Below the pieces are notes generated by a model that saw only the letters and a list, made by a program, of their open reading frames with translations, was not told the DNA's origin and did no database searches. From Myrica gale (taxonomy: Eukaryota; Streptophyta; Magnoliopsida; Fagales; Myricaceae), in assembly GCA_963930655.1 (NCBI GenBank), contig OZ005617.1, positions 12,251,568-12,315,567 on the forward strand: DNA of 64,000 bases, read 5' to 3'. Of this stretch, positions 23,478-35,266 are shown in pieces (the stretch's first letter is position 1; each line of letters begins with the position of its first letter). Made by a program: the position numbers and the translations under genes.

Positions 23478-24517
23478 AAAAGGTAGATACATGTATGTTG
23501 TAATAGTTTTGTGTTTATGTATTATTACCATGTTATTTTCATATTAATTACAGATCTTTATGTATTATTATTCAACATCATTAATGTGATTATTGTATTG
23601 TTATGTAATAGTTTCATATATTAAAATAAAAGTTTTTCATCCTAAAACAAATCAATTTAAAAACCACTAACCTCAAATGCAATCCAACTTCAAATTCTCA
23701 AAGAATTGCTCTCTACTTCTCCTCGTTCTCAAATCTCTTATTTGCTTTTTTTCTCTGTTTTTCCTCCACTGTTTGCGAATCTGTAACTTTCATACGTTTG
23801 AATACCGTTCGGACCAACTAAATAACGTTCAGACGCATATGTGTATAAGTTTTCGAGGGAATACATGCCGCCAAAATTTTCAAATACGTCCGAACTACTA
23901 TTTACCCGTCCGAACTCCCTATTACAGTTCAATACACCGTTTTAGTAATTCTCAAACGACAGCGTATGCTCAATAACATATACGTTCGGACTGTCATATA
24001 CCGTCCGAACATATACCGTACATTACCCGAGACTGTTTAGGAAATAGTAAATACCAACACCATAGCGTCTTATAATAGAATAATAACGTCCGAAAGGTCT
24101 TAAGACGTCTAAAAATGTGTTCGGACGTATTATTTTATATAATACGACACCGTTCGATTTTACATTAAAGAGTCCGGACAGATAAATTTAGGTCCGATTG
24201 TTTTTCGATAATATGTATTAATTTTATTCATTCTTTAATTAACTTTATTAACAAATTTTAAATAACCAAAGTTAATTAATAATGTAAATAATAAAATTTT
24301 TTTTGAATAAGTGTACCGAAATTATAAACGTAATATTAATGAAGATATTATATTAAGTTCTAATAAATACCAATAACATAACTAAAATGACATAAAACAT
24401 AATACGAACAAAAATATCAAATAAAATTTATACATGTCCACAAAACATAATATAAAATTAAATGTCCCCAAAACATAATAAAAAAACAAACGTAATAATA
24501 AAAGTAAATAAGGAAGA

Positions 24518-25740
24518 CTACAAATCATCCTCATCCTCATCATCATCATCGTTATCATCCGTCAGTTTTAGAACGTGACAGACGTGTCGAAGGTGCTCCT
24601 CTATCCGCACGACTCGCTCCGTCAGAGGAAAGAGCTCAGCAACGGTTGCCACGCCCCTCAAACTCTCCTTAAGCACACTGACCTCCTTCTTCCACCCAGC
24701 GTCCATGTCGGCGACCTTCTGCTCCAAAGTCGTCAGACGACGACTGATATCAGTGACCATGCTATAGATGGGCTGCAAGACCGACTGCATCCGCTGAGAC
24801 AGCTGCGTCATCATATCGTCCATCCAACTCGGTCGTTGTGGCCCAAGTCCATGGGTCGAGCTCTACCCAAGATCCTCCCTCTCTATTGCCTCCGCGGGCT
24901 GCTCCTCTCGTCTTCCTCTAGCAACCCGAGCGGCTTGCAGCGCTCGGCGTGTCTAGGCCATTGATTTGGAGAGCGTGGTCTTGTTGATCACCCCCAGTGG
25001 ATGCGCCTTCGGCTCTTCACCACCCTCGGGTACCAACATGGCGTGCAGGAACTGGGTTAGAAGAATCTCGTGCGACAATGAAGTCATAGCATCAATCTTC
25101 AAGGCCTCTGCACGAATGGACTGGTAGATGTATGATGATATGTCAACAGATAGCCCCCGTACAACTACCAGGTACAGGAACTGGTGTGCTTCTTCGGGTC
25201 GATGGAGGAGCATAGGATCAGATGCATGATCCGCAAAAAAGGAAGCAGCTGCCCGTGTACCATATAGGCTTCGTCCAACATCGCTGTATCATCCCCCAGT
25301 ATTGTCCGGAATACCTCGTCCATAGTAGGTCTGCCCTCCTCGCTAATTGGCAGGTTTGGAAACACTGCCAAATCTCTCTCGTACCCCAAGAAATTCGCCA
25401 GCTCTTCCAGCGAGAATATGATCGGAACGTTACGGACAGTGACCTCCCTACTAGGCTCCTCGAGTTCCTTCGCCCATAATATAGAGCAATAAAACTATCG
25501 CACCATATTTTTCGACGCATAGCCGGTCCTGTGGATCAATGGAAGCCAACCTAACCCATCCACCACTTCCGGAAGCGTCCGACCCTCATATGTGAGTTCG
25601 TTAAAGTAGGCCAATTTGATATCCCGCTCGACAACAATCGAGCGAGACATAATGATAGTTGTATGCTGCTCCAATGTCAAAGATCGAGTGGAAAATTGCT
25701 CCTCATTAGCCTGGCCGCTGGTACGTGGACGCTTACTCAT
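24518..25740 (-). pseudogene. CACTA accessory gene: plant transposon protein domain (PF20167-like) plus coiled coil
   Basis: The minus strand starts at ATG 25,740 with MSKRPRTSGQANEEQFSTRS and continues IKLAYFNELTYEGRTLPEVV, DGLGWLPLIH, FYCSILWAKEL, VRNVPIIFSLEELANFLGYE, LLPFLRIMHLILCSSIDPKK, VRGLSVDISSYIYQSIRAEA, and HEILLTQFLHAMLV. This order fits the putative plant transposon protein domain. A proline/arginine-rich link leads to a coiled coil, SWMDDMMTQLSQRMQSVLQP, TTLEQKVADMDAGWKKEV, and an acidic end DDNDDDDEDEDDL at 24,518. Defects seen are one frameshift between 25,165 and 25,213 and three in-frame stops (after KNMVR, KSMA and EDLG). It lies tail to tail with the Transposase_24 gene. 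Because it sits inside the GTCCGGAC array it probably belonged to the element. Its role is unknown; a DNA-binding or bridging role is a guess based on the coiled coil. Confidence 0.65.
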
Positions 25741-27527
25741 TTTTTTACTGAATCTGCACAAAATAGCATTCGCAAGGTTAGCACAAAGTCCGAACGCAAA
25801 ATACACCGTCTAAACTTAAATTATTACGTCCGCACGCGTAATATAAGCGTCCGGACAATGACAAAACGTCAACGTATCGGTTTTAGATACCCGTCCCAAC
25901 CCTAAGAAGATAAAAAAAACTATTTAAATTTAACATCAAAGGGTCCGAACTGCATTCAAAGACAGTCCGGACATCCCAACCCTAAGACCATTAAAAAACT
26001 ATTTCACAATTTAACATTAAAATCGTTCGGACTTCCTTGAAAGAGAGTCCGGACATAATCAAAACGACAATGTATACCACCGAAACACTACGACAAGAGT
26101 CCGAACGCCCAAACCAAAAGTCCGGACGCCCACATAATCGGTCCGAATGTTGTGTGAACGAGGACCGAGTTAACTCAGCCATGGCAGCGTCCCTCCACCT
26201 CCCCACTCGCCCAAAAATTACACCAAAACACAAGCTAATATACTTAAAACAAACCTAACACTTAACATTATAAATGTCTACGTAAAAATCAATAAAAAAC
26301 ACAATCTACTTTACAAAAAATAGAATTGAAATTCTATACATAAAACTATATAAAAAAACAAGTTTTCAACACTAAAATCTTGTTAAAAATAAGAAAAACA
26401 TACCTGGATGTGATTAGGTACACGAGAGATTGATATTACGTCAAGATTTGTGTAGAAAAACTTGAGTTTTGAGAGTTTCTTTGAAGGAAAACAAACGGTG
26501 TTCGTGAAAATGACGAACTGTTCGTCTTTTTCAAAGCACGTCTATTGCGTCCGGACCCTATTATAAACGTCCGGACGGTACCCTGCACACGTGGCCCAAT
26601 CATTGTACTCCGTATTAATGCCAAACTTTAAACAGTTTAAACCGTTTGACACAATTAAAACGTCCAGACGTGTAATTAATGCGTTCGCACATCTAATTCG
26701 TACGTTGCAATGAATTGACTCGACGTGGAAGCTCACGTTTGGCTGAATATACGGCGAATACCGTCCGGACTTCTGATACATGTGCGGACGGAGACAACCG
26801 TTTTAACGAAGACACGTGTATGCCATGCGATGGTTTAGTGAACGTCCGGACTATCTCACACACGTCCCAATGGGTACCTCATTTACTTTCAGATGCAATG
26901 CATGAGTCCGGACGCGCATGTAGATATTGCTTATAAAAAAAATGGCGAAGCACGTCCGGACTTTTATTAAACGTTCGGACTCATACAACCGTTTTTAACT
27001 TTCGTATAACAAAAACACGTGTACGCTATCCGACGGTTACTTTCGATAGCGATGCAGGAGTCCGGACGCTCATGTAGGGGGTCCGAACGGATAGCAGATT
27101 TATTTCACAATTACATTAACACAATTTAATTTATTTCACCAAACCTAATTTATTTAAATGAGTTAATTTAAATAAATAATTTAATTTATTTCATTCAACT
27201 AAATTTAATTTGGTACAAATATTTAAATTAATTTCTTTATTTTAAATACATAAAAAATAGATATAATTAATTATATTTTTATATTAAATATCAATTAGAA
27301 CTAATTATCAATTTAATTGTAACTACTTATTTAATTTCACGTAATTATCCATTTAAAATGTAATAAACTTAATCCACCGAAAAAGATATAATTAATATCT
27401 GATATAAAAAATAATCCAAAACTGAATAAAAAACAACAATCGTAATGTCTATTAGAAGCTACAAACGGTCAATTAAAACGATAAATAAATAACTAAGTTT
27501 AGAGCAGAAACAGAAGACTAGTTCAAA

Positions 27528-27919
27528 TCACGAGCTGCGACTGGCTCGTCCAAATCTTATCCGATGGCATCACGAACATGCGCCAAATGCTCCTCCATAT
27601 TATCCACCCGTCTGACGAGTGTCTGCAGCTATACCGGAACGGTATGGTCAGACTAGGACAATTGAGACAATTGTTTTCTCATCCTTATTAGTTCCCTCTG
27701 CATAATATTAAACTCTTCCGTTATAGCCCTATCCGTCAGAGCAAGTTTCGTCTCCAGACTGGTCAAGCGGCATTGGAGCTCCATGCACAATGAATGCGTC
27801 GGCTGCATGATCGCCCGAATACTCTTGTTTAACTCCGTTAAATACGCGTCTGCCCAAGCTGGTCGCTCTGTCTGTCCCCCAACATTGGTGATACTTCTTT
27901 CAGAGGGTTTCATGGTCAA
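27528..27919 (-). pseudogene. Second copy of the accessory gene's coiled-coil exon
   Basis: From 27,919 the minus strand reads GGQTERPAWADAYLTELNKS, IRAIMQPTHSL, RLTSLETKLALTDRAITEEF, MRKQLSQLS, then after a stop LQTLVRRVDNMEEHLAHVRD. Segment by segment this parallels RPSWMDDMMTQL, SVLQPIYSMV, RRLTTLEQKVADMD and LTERVVRIEEHLRHV of the gene at 24,518-25,740, but identity is low, so the duplication or second element is old. A pyrimidine-poor AG (TTTTGCTAG) precedes it and may be the exon's acceptor. The N-terminal domain is absent. Three stops lie in frame near the 3' end. Confidence 0.6.
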
Positions 27920-28899
27920 CCTAGCAAAACCGTCAGAACATGAGCATAAACTGTTCGCACGACAGTCAAACTGCGTCGTTTAAATTTTAGGACGTCCGGA
28001 CATAATAAAATACGTCCGCACGTACAATAACAATCCTGACGGTTGACAACAAGTTCGGACGTCGTGAAACTACGTCCGAACGTGATTCGACGAACACTAC
28101 CCAACAAACTAATTTCATAAAATAAAACACCATAACAAACTAAACAATCTAACAATCGACGTCATTTAATCGAAATACATAAATAAAAAAACATAACAAA
28201 CGTTTTACCTGAAGTTCTTTGAGAAATCTAGAATGGAGAGTGAAAACCGAGAGAAAAGTTTGAGATTTTGACAAAGTCTGTCGGTTTAATGTGGCCAGTA
28301 ACCGTCCGGACTTTTAAAACTAGCATTCGGACGTGTTTCATCTGTTATACTGACACGTGGCCCTATCAAATTTAACGTCATTAAATATGCCCGATTCAAA
28401 ATGGTTCTAGAACTTATACAGTCCGCACGCTCTTTCTTTGTCAGGACTGTATCGATGTCACGTGTCTGAATTCTTGCAACGTGTAAGCACACGATTTGCG
28501 GAAGATGCATTTATAATTGTGCTGTCCTTTTTTTGTACCGTCCGGACTTGAGTATTTTTTTTGTTGGAGCGTGGTTTATAACGTCTGGACTGAATTGAGT
28601 ATTCCTGAAGATTTTTTATTTGTCACTCTAGCCTGACGATTACTATTCGTTAGGTAATATCCGTTCGGACTGTGCATCAACGGAGTCCAGACGGGAGTGT
28701 AAAATTGTGACGATTCTAATTGTCACTCAGTTACGACGATGTGGAATTTGTCACCCTGCATCGCGTCCGAACGGGTATCTTGCGAGTCCGGACGTTACGG
28801 TTTTTTTTACGGTTTTTTCCTTCATTCATTCGCGACACGTGTATGTCGTCACACCAGCAATACGTCCGAACGGGGTTGTGATAGGTCCGGATGGATTTG

Positions 28900-29019
28900 G
28901 AGTTCCTGAATGGTTTTGGGTGATGAAATTAATATTTTGTCATAGAAAATTGACTTTAGGTGACAAAATTTGGTTTGACACCCAAAATTTTGTTACCTAA
29001 ACCATAATTTCTTGTAGTG
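28900..29019. repeat. CACTA right terminus
   Basis: The end contains GGTGACAAAATTTGG and CCCAAAATTTTGTTACC, which can pair, then ATTTCTTGTAGTG. It is the mirror of the left terminus in design (CACTA plus GTGAC-type words), but the words differ by an inserted G and in flanking bases. Confidence 0.65.
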
Positions 29020-29142
29020 TCTACACGCCAAGAATCTCAGCTCCTAATTTGTTTGTGATATGTGCATGACTATCCGGGCTCCAGAATCCTAAAATTCATA
29101 GACTACAAGGGCCGCTACCTCGAAGGATAAAGTTTTAAGCAA

Positions 29143-30250
29143 GATAGAACACTACAAGAAATTCAAGACTTACACTTATAAGTGGTCCGGTCTGGTCCAA
29201 AGCGGTCTGGTCTGGACCACTTCTTTTAAAAAAAAATTCAGCTCATATCAAAAAATAAAAAAATGTAAATTTATTCAAATAATGTATCATTTCTAATCAT
29301 TAACCTTATTTTTTGTGATAAAAAAGGCACAAATAAGATTACACTTAAAGAGTAATGTTAGTATTAATAAATATTTTACCCTCAGATCAGTAATGTTAGT
29401 GTTAATAAATTTTGTTAAAAATTATTCTTCTAATTTTAATAAATATATATTTACTTACCAAATGAATATATAATCAAAATAGATGTTATTCTTGAATTTT
29501 ATCCAATTGCAGAGAGACTATAGTAATTAGTATAAGAGTATTCGATTCTAACTCCCCATCCCAATTCGAAATATATTGATATATAAAATAGGTGTTTAGG
29601 AGAAAAATATATATCTTACTTATCAATTATCATTCACATGTGATTGCATTAGCTCTGGCTTTCATTGATCTCCTAAAATTTTCTTGACTTAAGGTCCATA
29701 TTTAATGCTTTGGACTGTCATTAGGTCTACATTCATATAAAATTAAGGAGCTACTTCATAGCTCTAAAAACTGACTTGATTTTTACATGTTTTTGAAGTT
29801 CAAATAATGAGAAAAAGGTCGATCCATGAAATTAATTATTCTAATTGATTTCAGTTATATTAGGGTCCTGTACTATTTAGAACATGTATTTATGAACAAT
29901 TAATTTAAATGTGATATTAATAGTCTAGATAAATCAAATATTTACTATCTAATATTTTATGGCTTGTATTAAATTAGATCTTATCATGGGGTACTTAAGC
30001 GGGCAATTACCTAATTAAGCCGCCCCTGCTAGAGCCAAGCACAAAATAATGGATATAACCTCTTGTGTCTTTTTATATCACGATCTTCATACTTGTGTTT
30101 GCTTTTTATTGAACTAGCATTCCATTTTTTCACCTTAAAAGTACATTAATATTAGGGATTTTTTGATTGTATATGGGACTTAAGATAACAAATTAGTTAC
30201 AAATGTCTCCAAAAATTAAGCATCATAGTGTCTACAAGCCTACAAGAATA
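29143..30250. mobile_element. hAT-end-like and CACTA-end-like debris
   Basis: A CACTACAAGAAATTC word sits at 29,143. Right after it, 29,178-29,225 has AGTGGTCCGGTCTGGTCC and CTGGTCTGGACCACTT, and 30,150-30,230 has an ACAAATTAGTTACAAATGTC segment. Both have counterparts in the hAT element's left end (58,250-58,350 and 59,740-59,840). I read this as a diverged, truncated hAT end, perhaps abutting a CACTA end. No coding sense. Confidence 0.4.
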
Positions 30251-31819
30251 CATAAATCTCAGCATTGAAAGTATACGATAAAATAACTAAGGATTTACCT
30301 TAAACAGAGGATTCAAAGTAGAATAAGACTTTATTCAAAATGAAACATTAAGAGTAGCTCAATCATAAGTACAAGAATGAATCTTGTTAGCACCAAGCTA
30401 GGAAATTTCGAAGGGGACCAAGTGCAGTTAATTGGATTTGAATTACCCTAGACCTTAACATCGTACCTAGACGTTAATTTGCAACTTAAAAGTATAATTG
30501 TTGATCAACTGACTTTAGAATGCTTTTGACAATTAATGGAGAAAGCTAATCTAGTTGCAGGTGTAATGAAACGTCCCTATGAAAGAGATCATTTTCCAAG
30601 TCTTCTTTCTCTTCTGATCCTATTCAATTAATGGATTTGCTTTCTTCTAAACGTTTAATTTGCAGGAACAAATGGGTATTAAAATCACTGGCAACCACAC
30701 TCCATGTAATTTGGACCCTTTAAATCTTTTTTATATGGGTGTTGGTATTGGGTAGCTAGGTTTACCCAATACTTGCAAGTTGCAATCTTTCTTGGACAAA
30801 CATTTTCCATAGGCCTAAGACAATAAGACATACATGTGTTGTGTCAAAATTCATAGACAATTAGACATACATGAATGCCGAATGGCAAGTGGCAAGTGCC
30901 TTTTTTTTGTTTCTTTTCTCTCCGGATCTAACAAGTGACAAAATTCACCAATTGAACATAATATAATAAATGGAAATTAATAATTATAGAGAACCTAAAA
31001 TAGTATAAGACAAAAGAGTTCAATGAATAACCCTCGAGCATACACACTTGATACTATTACCCACTTGATAATGTCATTACAAGTTACACCTCAGCCTTAC
31101 ACACACATGGATCTTTACAGAAAACCTCCAAGTTGGGCGTTGTTATTAGGTGATCAGAAGTAGAAAAATTGCCTAAAAAAACTGAAATATAACCCCAAAG
31201 GTTAATTAATATGCATGCAGTTCTGAGAGAGCACCCACTACCTTCAAGTATACATAATAGGAGTGTATTGGATCTGAGGATACACAAATTTTCAACATAT
31301 GAGGATTGACATAATAGGGCAAAGCAAGGTTACAAATCTACAATTAGTCAATTACATACACAAATTTTGAGAATCAAAGGAAGACTGGGGAGAGATCCCT
31401 TGCTGCTGTGGCCCTACCGCCCTGGGCTGTTGCTGGGGTCCTGCGCTGGAGTGGGGGTTGGCACTCAAGAGGCCAGAGGGCAGAGGCAAGAGGGAATAAG
31501 GATTGGGAAGGGGCTTTGGAGGGCATATTTCCAACATCTCTGACTTGCACTCAAAACCATTTATATAGGTATCTCATACCCTTATAGACTCTAAATTTCT
31601 CAAACATTTTTGAATTAGTGATTCGGTGAAAACAGACCTGCAATGTACTAGGTTGACACTATACTAACCATCACGACTCACAATATCATGTATCTTCTAT
31701 GCACTTTTCCCTCAGTGCTAGAGTCAACGGTGATATTCTTCTTGCAACTCCTGCAACCACATGCACCTTTACCCAATGTATATAGACAAATTCAAAATTG
31801 ATCAATTATCAATAATAAC
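30251..31819. other. No recognised gene; a short proline/glutamine-rich open stretch
   Basis: No family was recognised. On the minus strand 31,537-31,352 is open and GC-richer than its surroundings, reading PPKPLPNPYSLLPLPSG and then GPQQQPRAVGPQQQGISPQS. It could be a fragment of a host exon encoding a low-complexity region, but nothing supports a gene model. Confidence 0.3.
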
Positions 31820-34160
31820 TGAACCTGTGTTTCTTTGGACAGTCCACAAATTCTCAATTCTAAACACTAGAAAGTAGTGCCTAGTATGATAATATGGTTG
31901 ACCGCATCCAGCTTTCAGAGCCCATGTCAGATTAATATCTACTTACAATGCTGACTGCATAAATAACATTTGGCCTTATCTCTCTCTTCTTGAAGAGATG
32001 AATACTATACCTAAAGGATAAAATCCTTCATTGGTTTTCTGCAAATCATTGCCACTATTCGTCAATGTATTCTGAAAACCTCTTCTCTTAGTTTCCAAAC
32101 AATTTGGTTCCAAGAACGTGGAACACTTTTAAAGGTATTTCATTTTGAAAAACATAGTTCGTAAACCATATAGAATATTACTGACATAAAGAACTAGAAA
32201 CACTACTAAACTCTCATTTACTTATTTTCAAACAAGGCTCATCCATGACTCGTGATAAATCAAACGATTTGATCATCTCATCTAAATGGATTCTCAGCTA
32301 ATGCTTCTGAGTTCTAAACTCATTAGTAGGTTTGGTAACATCTTTTTTCTATTGATCTCATCTGCCTTAAGTATTGACTCAACTGATTGTTTTATCAAGA
32401 ATTGTGACGCATTCGCGTTCACTTAGATTGTACTACTGTTAAAACAAAAATAATTTTTGTAACAAGAAACTAAATTTCCAAAAGTTCTATAACATAAATA
32501 TAGTATTCTAAATTTACAACTTCAAATTTTCATGGACTAAAATGAAAAAGCTCCAATGGAGGTCGCTGCAACACTTACACTCCTCTCCATTCTTAAAACA
32601 GTTTTCTCATCACCTTGTTTCTGGGTTTCCTTAAACCCCTGCAATCATATTGCGTAAGTGAGAGGTTGTGCCAAAATTCACACAGTTGAAATTCAATGGA
32701 CACTATTAAATCAATTTTAATTGATAAGCATACCTTTAGAAGGATCATTTTTCTTCAGTGAAGCCAAATATACTGGGAAGTTCCTTTTCTAATGACCTAG
32801 CTCACCACAATGGAAATAATTTCCTTTATCTTTCTTCTCTAAGTAGCTCATGTCCTCTTTCTTGGATTAAGACAATTCTTCTTTTTGAACTTCTTCCCCT
32901 TGGCCTTAAGTTCATAACTGACTGACTCGTCCATTACCATTAGAGAAACTTTCTCATGTATGCTAAGTTCCTGATGTAGGAGCATCCCTTGTACCTCGAA
33001 ATAACTATCCCAGGGAAACGAGGCATCACTTGCATCTCTGGCGGAGGTAACAAAGCATCACTTACATCATCTCGGAGTTTGTAGCTCTTCTGGAATGATT
33101 TACAAATAGTTAGTAAGATTGAAATATATCGTTGAAAATCTCTACGTCTCTAGTTTCAAATGCACTTGACTGCATATCATTTGAAGATTCCTATAGACAG
33201 TTATAACGTTTTTACTAAGGGACGTCGGAACTGGCAACAAACAGCGAATTTCAAAGTGCATTTAATTTCTTTTGTGTTGGAATTGTCTAGACTTTATTAT
33301 TTCATGTTTTCTAGCTTGACCATGATTGAACTCTATATATGAGTGATTATCCAAAATAAAGAGAAGAACTTTGGAATTCAAAAATATAATTCTTGCAAGT
33401 GTATCTCTTGCTTTGGAGTTGAGTGACATCCTCCTACCAATCAAGCGTGTGGCTTAGTCGCTTCTTGTGGCATCCATGATTAGTAGTGTCGAGTGGATTC
33501 CACTACCCCTGGTTGAGTGGCATCCCAGGACTATCCTCTTCTCTTAGCTCAATCCATTTCGGATTTTGCTAAGCCTTGCGGACCCCGATCTGCATCAGTT
33601 CCTTAGCTTATTGCAACATATTGAGTAGCTATAACAAATTCACGGCCATCTTGTTCATATTATAGTTTAATATGAACTGGTTGAATGATTCAAACAAAGA
33701 TACCAATATCGCATCAACCTTTTTCTCACCGTCCATCTCTGCATCTATTGTTTACAGTTCATTGATGAGCGATATTATCTTTAGCACATGATCTCGAACT
33801 GGAGCACCCTCCACCATTTTGGTAATCAGGAGTTTCATAACCTACTGGCGTGCAGACTGAATCTGCTCTCCAAATAACCATTTTGGTAGGTAGGCATTCA
33901 CATTACTTCTGTAATATGTTGGTCAAAGACGCCAACATATAACATCGAGCTAGCTTGTTTGCCTCATGCCACTTATCATAAAGCAACTCTTAGCTCTTGC
34001 GTGGCATCAACTAATGCAAATCGATGGATATCATCCATTAGGACATGAGCACTTTTATAATCTATGAGTACTATCATTAGATTCCTCTTCCAATCAAGGA
34101 AGTTTGGCTCGGTTAATTTGTTCTCATCTAAAATTCTAAACAATGGGTTCGACATAATAA
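31820..34160 (-). mobile_element. Ty1/copia remnant: gag, zinc knuckle, protease start and RT pieces
   Basis: Reading leftward on the minus strand: gag start MSNPLFRILDENKLTEPNFL, then DWKRNLMIVLIDYKSAHVLM (34,156 to about 33,990); a CCHC zinc knuckle with FHCGELGH near 32,815; the gag-protease junction near 32,700-32,540, which is similar to 40,170-40,000 in the other copia copy; reverse-transcriptase pieces with FLVLYV at about 32,200 and YAVSIVSRY at about 31,950. It is a heavily broken fossil with many interruptions and parts missing. No LTR was fixed at either side. Confidence 0.7.
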
Positions 34161-35266
34161 ATCAGCACATATTAAGAAAGAAAATCACATGTATATGAAA
34201 TTTTCATTAGTATAGGGATTCTTTTATAACTAATAGTACCTCCCACTGAATCACAACAACCAAATAAAATACAAAATATAACATTTATATTTAGTATTTG
34301 CTGTGGGTATCAAGAACTTCTACCTTATATAAACATTATCCTATTTTAATAACCAGGTCAGAACTTGTAAAAGCGAATATCAACTATTCATCACAAATCC
34401 ATCTCATCTCGTATACTATGTTTATACAAATATTCGTAACTCTTGATTTTCTTTTGGCCACCAACATATACACACAATCTTCACTATTTTAGCGAACATG
34501 TTTATTTGGTTAAGTGCAATCATATTTGGTTAATGGGTCGGCATTGTTATTTTAGTCAACATCCTAGTACTAATACACACTCACTTATCTTCACAAGAAG
34601 TACATGAGACAAATTATACGATCAATAATTGGCCTCGACTATTTTAGTTTTAACCAACATCAATCAAATAAAATTCCCACATACTAACAATGGAAGGCAA
34701 TGGAATTGAATTTCTAGTAAAATAATCTCATTTAAAACTTATATTAAATCTGTAAAAAAAAATTGGGTCAACCAGTCAAACCGGGTTGGTCAACGAATAT
34801 ACCTGGTCAAACCGGGTTACCGCTAACCCTTTGGTCTGGGTCAAACACGAACCTAGGTTGGGTCTACAGATCCAGGTCTAACTCAACGCTTCGATTTTCG
34901 TTTGATTTTGTTTTGACGTTCTGTAGCAACTTGGCTCTCATTTTCATTTCTAAATTAGAAGCACTTCATTTTATTTGTTGTTGTTGGGTTTCGCATTTTA
35001 ATTTTTGTGATCTCTGTTGCCTTAGCTTTCGTTTTGTTCTCTGTTGTGTTAGCTTTCTTTTCGCATTTCATTTACTAGTTTGTTTTCTATTTTAACTTTT
35101 AAGCTTGTTAGTTTGTTTTCGTGATTCTTGCATTTTGCTTTCACTCTAGTTTAGGCATCTTTTGCAGTTATTTTTATCAGTTATTTTCCTTTAAAAAAAA
35201 TCAAATCACTTGCTGTCGATTTCTTTAAGTTTAAACCACGAATTTCAAAAGGCACAAAAATCTCAT
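34161..35266. other. Non-coding, copia leader-like; GGTCAAACCGGGTT tract
   Basis: No gene. 34,765-34,890 carries GGTCAACCAGTCAAACCGGG and related words that recur at 40,345-40,460, in both cases to the right of minus-strand copia coding remnants. They are likely shared non-coding sequence of this copia family or a common insertion in it. 34,900-35,170 is T-rich with no supported function. Confidence 0.4.

Larger units (their letters stand above)
23800..28900. repeat. Right arm: dispersed GTCCGGAC / GTCCGAAC palindromes
   Basis: Dozens of copies of CGTCCGGACG, GTCCGAACG, GTTCGGAC and close variants occur in both orientations, often in pairs 20-40 bases apart (for example 26,550-26,580, 26,940-26,990, 28,750-28,880). 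The word is self-complementary. It takes the place in this arm that GATCGATC has in the left arm, and the two do not mix. AT-rich spacers, including a nearly pure A/T block at 27,110-27,420, hold no genes other than the minus-strand accessory gene and its partial copy. Confidence 0.85.
12661..29019 (+). mobile_element. Large CACTA (En/Spm-type) region with two distinct subterminal arms
   Basis: The left boundary is CACTACTAGAAAATTGAG at 12,661, preceded by CAA; the right boundary is CATAATTTCTTGTAGTG ending at 29,019, followed by TCT. The termini are similar (CACTACTAGAAA versus CACTACAAGAAA), and both inner flanks carry GTGACGAAAA- or GTGACAAAAT-like words. Inside, in order, are a GATCGATC-rich left arm with a partial gene duplicate, a TNP2-type transposase, a Transposase_24-type gene, and a GTCCGGAC-rich right arm with a minus-strand accessory gene. 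All genes are decayed. The 3-bp flanks do not match, so this may be one 16-kb element with eroded flanks, or two related elements fused. Gene order is typical of plant CACTAs; the length is at the high end. Confidence 0.6.

Noticed and set aside
24575-24964. + strand open frame of 129 codons
   Set aside because: Antisense to the accessory gene's coiled coil, which has far clearer protein features.
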